Source: Candidatus Woesearchaeota archaeon
Lineage (GTDB): Archaea > Nanobdellota > Nanobdellia > SCGC-AAA011-G17 > GW2011-AR17
Length of the DNA stretch: 11,106 bases
NCBI GenBank assembly: GCA_016211095.1
Contig: JACQSW010000052.1
Span: 1-11,106 of the forward strand
Direction: 5' to 3'
Shown: in pieces, positions 6,349-11,106 of the stretch
How the letters are laid out: every line of letters begins with the position of its first letter
Numbering within the stretch: position 1 is the stretch's first letter
Notes under the pieces: model-generated
Database searches by the model: none
What the model was told of the DNA's origin: nothing
The model's input: only the letters and a program-made list of their open reading frames with translations
Position numbers and translations under genes: made by a program

Positions 6349-7497
6349 TCAGAATACTATTTCTTGCTCTATTCTTATAAGCTCATTTATTTTTGCCTGC
6401 CTTTCTTTGCCGAATATTCCGCATTTTATGAAAGGAATCTCCCAGGCAAAGGCCAAATGCGAGATTGTCGCATCCATCGTTTCACCTGACCTATGCGAAA
6501 TCACAGTTGTAATCCCACTCTTTTTGGCGAGGTCAACCAGTTCTTTCGTTTTATTTATCGACCCGACTTGGTTTGGCTTGATTATTATGCAGTTTACTGA
6601 TTTGCTTTTTACGGCTTTTTCAAATAATTGGATGTTTGTGCAGATCAAGTCGTCGCCGCAGATGAGTGCGCCCTTTTTTATTTTTGAAAATCCCATGTAA
6701 TCGTTTTCTTGTAGCGGATCTTCTACATAGCCAAGCTTATAGTTTCGTATCAATTTTTGTATGAATCTTATTTGTTCAGCTTTTGTTAGTGAGGCATTCT
6801 TTTTTTCTTTAGAAAAATTTTGATAAGCATACCTGCCTTTTTTGTATAGTTGCGAGGCTGCAACGTCAACCCCCAATTTTAGGCTCACTTTAAACTTTGC
6901 GCTTGTTTCTTCAACAATTTTTGTTGCTGTTTCAAAGATTTCTTGGTTGCTCAGGGTCGGGCACCAAGCGCCCTCGTCTGTTCTTTTGCTTGTTTTCAAA
7001 ATTTTGCCAAGATTTTTGTAGACATACAAATTTAGGAAGGCAGCTTCCTTGAACGTTCTCGTTTTTGGCATCAGCAAAAATTCTTGAATATCCGGCTTCA
7101 CTCCGCCGACGTGTGCGCCGCCGCCGACGCAGTTGCCTAAGGGCATCGGCATCTTGGCCGCGTGCGGGTTCAAAAATTCCCATACTTTGCCATTGGAAGC
7201 AGCCTTTAGGCAGGCGAATTGCGTTGCAATAACTGGGTTTCCGCCGATTTCTGGGATTAGCTTTTCAAATATTCTTAAGTCTTCAAATTCTTCAATATTT
7301 AATCCTTTGAAAGATTTGTTTTTGTTTAAGCAGCCTACAGCGTAGTCTATGCCTTTTGTGAAGTCTTTTACTTCGTGCTGCCCTGTTGACGCCCCAGATG
7401 GTGCTGAGGCAAAAAATTTTTTGTTTACTACAACTTCTATTGCTGGTTTTTGCCTAGAATTAAGAATTTTTCTTGCGTTTAAGCTTTTGATTTTCAT
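6349..7497 (-). CDS. eno: Enolase (2-phosphoglycerate dehydratase), short and divergent
   Basis: Enolase interconverts 2-phosphoglycerate and phosphoenolpyruvate in the cytoplasm and needs magnesium. The protein has 382 residues, shorter than the usual 410-430. Active-site residues can be matched to yeast enolase: Ser37 in GASTG, His129 and Glu139 in the HVGGVKPDIQEF segment, Glu175 in DEGAW, metal ligands Asp211 (GVDVAAS), Glu259 (VEDPL) and Asp282 (GDDL), Lys307 (IIKPNQVG), His335-Arg336-Ser337, and Lys358. All are present, so activity is likely. Divergent points are NSRQKPA at 13-19 (usual DSRGNPT) and DEGA for DEGG. A 45-nt gap separates it from the PAC2 gene upstream; AAGAGG about 14 nt before the ATG is a weak possible ribosome site. 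rps2 follows, as in many archaea. Confidence 0.93.
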   Translation of the reverse strand: MKIKSLNARKILNSRQKPAIEVVVNKKFFASAPSGASTGQHEVKDFTKGIDYAVGCLNKNKSFKGLNIEEFEDLRIFEKLIPEIGGNPVIATQFACLKAASNGKVWEFLNPHAAKMPMPLGNCVGGGAHVGGVKPDIQEFLLMPKTRTFKEAAFLNLYVYKNLGKILKTSKRTDEGAWCPTLSNQEIFETATKIVEETSAKFKVSLKLGVDVAASQLYKKGRYAYQNFSKEKKNASLTKAEQIRFIQKLIRNYKLGYVEDPLQENDYMGFSKIKKGALICGDDLICTNIQLFEKAVKSKSVNCIIIKPNQVGSINKTKELVDLAKKSGITTVISHRSGETMDATISHLAFAWEIPFIKCGIFGKERQAKINELIRIEQEIVF

Positions 7498-7542
7498 AAA
7501 ATAAATTTCCTCTTAAAAATTATTATTTTAGATTTGTTTTTT

Positions 7543-8250
7543 TTAGCCGAAGTAGTTCATTTTGAGCTTTCTTGGCTGATTGGTTAATCTTTGGCTTTGC
7601 TGTATTATGTCTTTAAGTTTTTTCTCGAATTCGCTTGCCGCCTGTATTAGTGGCTTGTAATCTATTTTTAACCCTAAGTATTTGTCCAGTATTTCTATCA
7701 CTTTTGCTGCAGACATGCTGTCTGGCAGTTTGGTGTGGCTTTCTACGAAGATGCCTGAGCCGATGACATCCTTATTTTTTAGCAGCAGCGCCGCTGTGAC
7801 CCCCATTATTATGCCTTCTTTTAGCTGCAGTATGCCTGCGCTGTCAAATTTCTTTTTGGCTTCAGTGTCGTTTGTGAAGTAGTAGACTTGCGGTTTTTGA
7901 TTAGTGGAAAGTATGCCCTCGATGCTTATGATTTCTTTTGCGTCTAATTCGCGGTAGAGCTGCATCAATGAGTCAGAGATGTCCCATTCCATGCCCCGGA
8001 TGTCGCTTAAAGCGTGAACTATGAGGATGTTTTCTTTTTCTGCATAGAATATTTCCAGCGGCTGCACAATTTTGTTTTCGTGGATGGCTACAACCGGCAA
8101 TAGTTCCTTTGACCAAATGTTTCCTATTGGTTTTGCTTTTAGGTGTTTTATTAAGAACTCTGTTGTAATAGTTCCTATTAGCCCCAATCCGGGGAATCCT
8201 TCAATTATTATTGGGTTTTTTGGTTTTTTTTGTAATGTTATTTGCATCAT
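7543..8250 (-). CDS. PAC2-family protein (proteasome assembly chaperone homologue)
   Basis: This 235-residue protein matches the archaeal PAC2/COG2047 family, related to eukaryotic proteasome assembly chaperones; archaeal relatives bind proteasome subunits. The hallmark is the N-terminal IIIEGFPGLGLIGT (14-27), followed by family segments around LLPVVAIHENK (50-60), LIVHALSD (76-83) and GVTAALLLKN (150-159). The C-terminus is helical and ends NYFG, with Tyr two residues from the end; this resembles but does not match the HbYX tail that docks on proteasome rings. I chose the ATG at 8250 (a second ATG follows at 8247). A longer frame to 8364 runs through the tRNA gene and its extra residues are only a translated tRNA T-arm. 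A TATA box centred 30 nt before the ATG suggests a leaderless mRNA. No proteasome gene is visible here. Confidence 0.88.
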   Translation of the reverse strand: MMQITLQKKPKNPIIIEGFPGLGLIGTITTEFLIKHLKAKPIGNIWSKELLPVVAIHENKIVQPLEIFYAEKENILIVHALSDIRGMEWDISDSLMQLYRELDAKEIISIEGILSTNQKPQVYYFTNDTEAKKKFDSAGILQLKEGIIMGVTAALLLKNKDVIGSGIFVESHTKLPDSMSAAKVIEILDKYLGLKIDYKPLIQAASEFEKKLKDIIQQSQRLTNQPRKLKMNYFG

Positions 8251-8276
8251 TGTACGATAAGAGTTGCGTTTTTTGG

Positions 8277-8284
8277 TATTTATA
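8277..8284 (-). promoter_or_regulatory. TATA box of the PAC2 gene
   Basis: TATAAATA on the minus strand, within CTATAAATACC at 8275-8285, is centred about 30 nt before the ATG at 8250. It lies between the tRNA 3' end and the coding start and supports the short start. A leaderless transcript is inferred, as no Shine-Dalgarno is seen. Confidence 0.6.
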
Positions 8285-8330
8285 GTTTTCCATACAGCTA
8301 TAGGGGTATTATTTTGGGCAAAATTTTTAG

Positions 8331-8436
8331 TGGGCCTGGCCGGATTTGAACCGGCGACCTCCACCGTGTGAGGGTGATGTCATCTGCGGGTTTTCCTAAA
8401 AGTTTGCTGAGAAACTAGCCGCTAGACCACAGGCCC
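8331..8436 (-). tRNA. tRNA-Val (anticodon CAC) with a 33-nt intron in the D-loop
   Basis: Read on the minus strand, the acceptor strands GGGCCTG (8436-8430) and CAGGCCC pair fully, with discriminator A at 8331 and no encoded CCA. The T-arm is GCCGG-TTCAAAT-CCGGC. The anticodon stem TCACC/GGTGG closes the loop CTCACAC, giving anticodon CAC at 8370-8368, which reads GTG valine codons. The D-arm is interrupted: GTCTAGCGGCT ends at 8417 and ATGAC resumes at 8383. Removing 8416-8384 gives a 73-nt tRNA with an ordinary D-arm (A14, G15, G18, G19, A21). The anticodon loop itself has no intron, so the canonical 37/38 site is not used. The gene stands alone between rpl10e and the PAC2 gene, with its own TATA box. 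Confidence 0.9.
8384..8416 (-). other. Noncanonical tRNA intron with bulge-helix-bulge
   Basis: The 33-nt intron falls between D-loop positions 20a and 21. A bulge-helix-bulge can be drawn: exon GCGG (8422-8419) pairs with intron CCGC (8389-8386) as the 4-bp central helix. Three-nt bulges CTA (8418-8416) and AGA (8385-8383) lie on opposite strands. Intron GTTT (8415-8412) pairs with AAAC (8393-8390) as the inner helix, and D-stem GTC/GAC forms the outer helix. Cuts after the second base of each bulge give exactly the proposed mature tRNA. A nearer AAAC could compete for GTTT. Confidence 0.72.
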
Positions 8437-8466
8437 AAAAAGATCATATTGTTGTTGGAGTTTTCA

Positions 8467-8474
8467 TTTATAAA
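8467..8474 (-). promoter_or_regulatory. TATA box of tRNA-Val
   Basis: TTTATAAA (self-complementary) is centred about 34 nt upstream of the tRNA 5' end at 8436. Transcription would begin about 8 nt before the mature end, leaving a short leader for RNase P to remove. It lies just after a T-rich tract ending the rpl10e operon. Confidence 0.55.
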
Positions 8475-8489
8475 TTTTTTTGAAGGTGG

Positions 8490-8500
8490 AAAAAGAAAAA
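8490..8500 (-). terminator. T-tract terminator of the rpl35ae-rpl10e operon
   Basis: On the minus strand TTTTTCTTTTT follows the rpl10e stop by a few nucleotides, with no hairpin. Archaeal RNA polymerase commonly stops at such U-rich tracts. It separates the ribosomal operon from the tRNA promoter. Confidence 0.5.
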
Positions 8501-8505
8501 CAGAT

Positions 8506-9024
8506 TTATTTTTTGGATTCGACTATTAGGCATTTGCATGGCAGCCTATAGGTTGCGGCTTTTAGAGCTTCTTTGGCTATTGCTACATTTGCAGGCTCAA
8601 CGTCTACTGAGAATATGGCTTGGCCTTTTCTGACTTGGGCAGCTATTCCTACTGCTCTTCCGAATGCCTTTTGCATGCCTTGTTGCATTCTGTCTGCTCC
8701 TGCTCCGGATAACATTTTGTTTTCTCTCAAAACGTGATGCGGGTAGGTTCTTACTTTGAAGAAGAAGTTTTTTCCAAGATTTATTTCTAGCCTTCTCAGG
8801 GTTATGACTCTTGCTGATTCGAGGGCGTTGTGCCTTATTTGTATTCCAACTCTTGATACGAGCTTAACTTGCCTTTCAAATTTTTTTTCTGTGCTGCCCA
8901 TGTCAAATTTGACAATTTTTGAGCTTGGGACAGCTTTGACGAAGCTTAGCTTGTTGTATTTGGATTTTCTCGTGTATGCCCTTTTGAGCCTTCTGTAGCA
9001 TGAGAAAGGTCTTAGTCCAGCCAT
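8506..9024 (-). CDS. rpl10e: Large-subunit ribosomal protein uL16 (archaeal L10e)
   Basis: This 172-residue protein is the archaeal/eukaryotic form of uL16, which binds 23S rRNA near the peptidyl-transferase and central protuberance region. Family blocks in order are the N-terminal LRPFSCYRRLKRAYTRKSK region (4-22), FDMG (40-43), the QIRHNALESARV block (62-73), and the highly conserved YPHHVLRENKMLSGAGADRM block (93-112) followed by GMQKAFGRAVG. The length is typical. Its ATG directly abuts the rpl35ae stop (TAAATG), and GAGGT at 9032-9036, 7 nt before the ATG, is a good Shine-Dalgarno inside the end of rpl35ae. It is therefore an internal operon gene whose translation is re-initiated. Confidence 0.97.
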   Translation of the reverse strand: MAGLRPFSCYRRLKRAYTRKSKYNKLSFVKAVPSSKIVKFDMGSTEKKFERQVKLVSRVGIQIRHNALESARVITLRRLEINLGKNFFFKVRTYPHHVLRENKMLSGAGADRMQQGMQKAFGRAVGIAAQVRKGQAIFSVDVEPANVAIAKEALKAATYRLPCKCLIVESKK

Positions 9025-9285
9025 TTATATTACCTCAATTTTTGTGCCTATTGATTGGCCTGGCAGGCCTGCTTTGAATATTGCCCTGACTGCTCCTTTG
9101 TTGCCGTGTAATGATTTTATTGTCCCTTCCATTTTTTTTCCTGATGGTGTTTGCCAGACTACTTTTTTGTTGAGCAGTTTTTCTGCCGCCTTCCGGTCAT
9201 TTATTCCGGGCACTGTTATTATCATGTGTTTTGGGTTCTGCGTTCTTCGCCCCCTTCTGAAGTTGTTTATTAGCCCTTGTACCAT
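9025..9285 (-). CDS. rpl35ae: Large-subunit ribosomal protein eL33 (L35Ae)
   Basis: This 86-residue protein belongs to the archaeal/eukaryotic eL33 (L35Ae) family, absent from bacteria. Recognisable features are the start GLINNFRRGRRTQNPKHMI (4-22), the KKVVWQTPSGKKMEGTI strand region (40-56), and the C-terminal HGNKGAVRAIFKAGLPGQSIG block (59-79). Length matches archaeal homologues. It begins 6 nt after the stop of the 604-residue gene, across an A-rich junction without an evident Shine-Dalgarno, and its own stop abuts rpl10e. It is very likely co-transcribed with both neighbours. Confidence 0.96.
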   Translation of the reverse strand: MVQGLINNFRRGRRTQNPKHMIITVPGINDRKAAEKLLNKKVVWQTPSGKKMEGTIKSLHGNKGAVRAIFKAGLPGQSIGTKIEVI

Positions 9286-9291
9286 TTTTTT

Positions 9292-11106
9292 TTAGTAGCT
9301 TACGAGTATCTCGATTTTTGTTCCGAATATGTTTTTTAAATCTTCAAATATTTTTTCTTTGATGAATACTTTGCTTGGCATAGCCGCGTTTGCCATATGC
9401 TTTTCGAATTCTTCTAGGGTGCTTTTTTCGAGCTGGTTTAATCCGCCTTCTGGTGTTAGTTTTGCTTTCCATATCTCGTCTCTCTGCTCTAAGTCTTTGA
9501 CGATGAAGGCGATGTTGTCTAATAGTATTGCTTCTCCGAATTTGTCCCCATATTTAAATCTTACCTTTACCCTTTCAAGCTCAACTGCTTTCTTTCTTTG
9601 CATATGCTCAACTAGCTCCTTGATGAATCTTCTCGCTTCTTTTTTGGTTTTTTCCACTTCTTGGCTGGTTATTTTTCCAGCTTCGAATTCTTCTTTGGCT
9701 TTGATGACTTCTTTGAGAGTTTTTAAGTATTTTTCAGAAATTTTTTCTTCTTCGACGAGCTTTTCCTTGAAGAGCTCTACAATTTTTGTTGTTGGCGCGT
9801 TTTTTACGCCTATTGTGGATAGCAGGTCTTTTGTTATGCCTATGCATGCGTCGTAAACTTCTATTATCCTTTCTTTTTCTGTTTTTTCGCTTATTTCCTT
9901 GAACATCCCCTTTATTCTTTTTAGGTAGTCTGTTGCGTCTTTAAGCATTTCATCAATGTCTTTTCCGCTTACTTCTTTCAGTTTGCCGTGCTCTATGTTT
10001 TTGTAGGCTTCCCTTATCCTTTCCAGGATGTCCACATATTTTTGTTCTAGGATTTTTTCTTTTTTTACGAATATTTCTTCCATAAGCTTTATCGTTTCTT
10101 TTGGGGTTGGCGGCGGTATGCCGTAGAGCATGAGCGCTGCCTGTGCGGGGTTTAGCACCGCGTAGTATAGGTCTTCACCGACGACGCTTAGCATTTTTGC
10201 TTTTATCCTTTCAATTAGCCTTTCCCCTAGTTCCATATTCATGTCTATAGCTTCGGGTGATGGCTTTATCCTTCCCATTTCTAGCAGCAGTTTCCATGGC
10301 ATGAAGACTCCCCTGTCGTAGAGTGGCACCCCATCTCTTAGGAAGGTGAATATTACTGGGTTGGCGTCTTTTACGTTGTCCCAGAAGTCTGTGAGTATGT
10401 ATGTTTGTATGTGGAACGCTTTTTTTATCCCCGTCATTTGGCTTGCCTGCATTCCCATGCCTATGATTATTGCCCGGAGCTTGTCTTTTAGCTCTGCCCG
10501 CGTCATTTTTTTGACATCGGTGTCGTCCACGATTATGTATACGTCGATGTCGTTTGATTTTTCTCCCCTGAAGAGGGATCCTGCTGCGACGTAGCTTACT
10601 ATGTATTTTTCGAACTTTTCGAGCGTCATTGTTTTGTGTATTTCTGAGATTTTTAGGGCTGCTATGATGTCTGTTGGGTCGTATATTGGCGCGCTCATCG
10701 CTATTGATTTGAGGACGTCATATTTTCCGTCGAAGCATGATTGCCTCAGCTCTGATAGGAGCAGGCTTTGTGGCTCTATGTTTTTGTTGATTTCTTGCGC
10801 TATGGTTTGGACTATTTGTGTTAGTTTTGTTTGGAGGTCCTCTTTTGGCATTGTTTTTGAGTCTGCGTCGTCTACGAGGACTAGGACGTTAATTTTTTCT
10901 AATGTGATGTCAGGGTTTTCCTCTTTTGGCTTGTTTGGGGGGAGCAGCGCTATCCCTATGATGTATTTGTCGAATTTGGCGAGCAGTTTTTTCTTGAATT
11001 CGTCTAGCTGCGACTTTATTTTTTCCATTTTTTCCTTTATTTCTGGCGGCAGGTTTTGCTGCGTTTCCTGTGTTTGCGGCTCTTCCTTTTTTGCTTTCTT
11101 TTTCAT
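9292..11106 (-). CDS. Tandem nucleotidyltransferase/HEPN-like protein of 604 aa
   Basis: The apparent ATG is the last triplet of the window, so anything upstream is unseen. After a charged N-terminus (1-40), two nucleotidyltransferase-fold domains follow. The second (about 162-280) has GSLFRGEKSNDID, with Gly176-Ser177 and the metal-binding pair Asp186/Asp188. The first (about 40-155) has the same framework, VLVLVDDADS at 74-83 against VYIIVDDTDV at 189-198, but Lys71/Asn73 replace the aspartates, so it looks inactive. Residues about 288-402 and 412-502 are two similar helical bundles. The first has the LNPAQAALMLYGIPPPTPKE pattern of HEPN domains that partner MNT transferases. A clear RX4-6H RNase motif is absent. 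Residues 505-604 form a mixed tail. It starts the rpl35ae-rpl10e operon, hinting at a translation- or RNA-linked role; the substrate is unknown. Confidence 0.8.
   Translation of the reverse strand: MKKKAKKEEPQTQETQQNLPPEIKEKMEKIKSQLDEFKKKLLAKFDKYIIGIALLPPNKPKEENPDITLEKINVLVLVDDADSKTMPKEDLQTKLTQIVQTIAQEINKNIEPQSLLLSELRQSCFDGKYDVLKSIAMSAPIYDPTDIIAALKISEIHKTMTLEKFEKYIVSYVAAGSLFRGEKSNDIDVYIIVDDTDVKKMTRAELKDKLRAIIIGMGMQASQMTGIKKAFHIQTYILTDFWDNVKDANPVIFTFLRDGVPLYDRGVFMPWKLLLEMGRIKPSPEAIDMNMELGERLIERIKAKMLSVVGEDLYYAVLNPAQAALMLYGIPPPTPKETIKLMEEIFVKKEKILEQKYVDILERIREAYKNIEHGKLKEVSGKDIDEMLKDATDYLKRIKGMFKEISEKTEKERIIEVYDACIGITKDLLSTIGVKNAPTTKIVELFKEKLVEEEKISEKYLKTLKEVIKAKEEFEAGKITSQEVEKTKKEARRFIKELVEHMQRKKAVELERVKVRFKYGDKFGEAILLDNIAFIVKDLEQRDEIWKAKLTPEGGLNQLEKSTLEEFEKHMANAAMPSKVFIKEKIFEDLKNIFGTKIEILVSY

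Noticed and set aside
6932..7183. Arginine-rich 83-codon frame on the - strand within enolase
   Set aside because: It overlaps conserved enolase active-site coding sequence in another frame, so it is a shadow.
8251..8364. N-terminal extension of the PAC2 protein up to an ATG at 8364
   Set aside because: The extra residues include GSNPARP, the usual translated shadow of a tRNA T-arm. The region is the tRNA 3' half plus a TATA box, and the PAC2 domain starts after the ATG at 8250.
8390..8415. GTTT/AAAC repeats in the tRNA region as a mobile-element or CRISPR-like repeat
   Set aside because: They are short and fall wholly within the intron, where they form the inner helix of the bulge-helix-bulge. 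No spacers or further copies were seen.
9329..9856. Open frame of 175 codons on the + strand opposite the 604-residue gene
   Set aside because: It is antisense to charged helical coding sequence; low complexity in Ser, Leu and Phe marks it as a shadow.
9292..11106. Calling the 604-residue protein an MNT-HEPN toxin-antitoxin system
   Set aside because: It is a single long protein next to ribosomal genes, without a clear RX4-6H RNase motif and without a separate partner gene in the window.

Overview
The window is archaeal chromosomal DNA, AT-rich and densely packed. The evidence is the archaeal/eukaryotic-type ribosomal proteins eL33 (L35Ae) and uL16 (L10e), archaeal uS2, a HerA-type ATPase, a PAC2-family proteasome-chaperone homologue, a tRNA carrying an intron outside the canonical anticodon-loop site, and TATA-type promoters centred about 30 nt before start codons (the leaderless archaeal pattern). 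A short, divergent enolase and many lineage-specific proteins suit a reduced DPANN-like archaeon, but the lineage cannot be fixed from this window alone.

Layout. Left block, + strand (1-1600): the last codons of an unseen gene, a signal-anchored helical membrane protein and a six-helix membrane protein, joined by two ATGA overlaps, so very likely one translationally coupled envelope operon. Next (1664-3006, +): an AAA+-like ATPase with a C-terminal winged helix, behind its own TATA box, then acylphosphatase. The remaining genes are on the - strand, reading right to left from 11106: a 604-residue protein with two nucleotidyltransferase-fold and two HEPN-like domains, rpl35ae and rpl10e (one operon, ending in a T-tract), tRNA-Val(CAC) with a D-loop intron, a PAC2 protein, enolase, rps2, a HerA-like ATPase and a small protein with a possible zinc site.

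How it fits together. The right half is mostly translation and core metabolism. The enolase-rps2 pair is a remnant of the widespread archaeal L13/S9-RNA polymerase-enolase-S2 cluster. The PAC2 protein points to proteasome assembly, HerA to DNA end processing or translocation. The most unusual items are the 604-residue double-NTase/double-HEPN-like protein next to two ribosomal genes, the D-loop intron with a recognisable bulge-helix-bulge, the uncharacterised envelope operon at the left end, and two abutting perfect 16-bp palindromes before the 176-residue gene. No CRISPR array, insertion sequence, phage gene or complete recognised defence system was seen. The longest stretch without a protein gene is 8251-8505, which holds the tRNA and two promoters.
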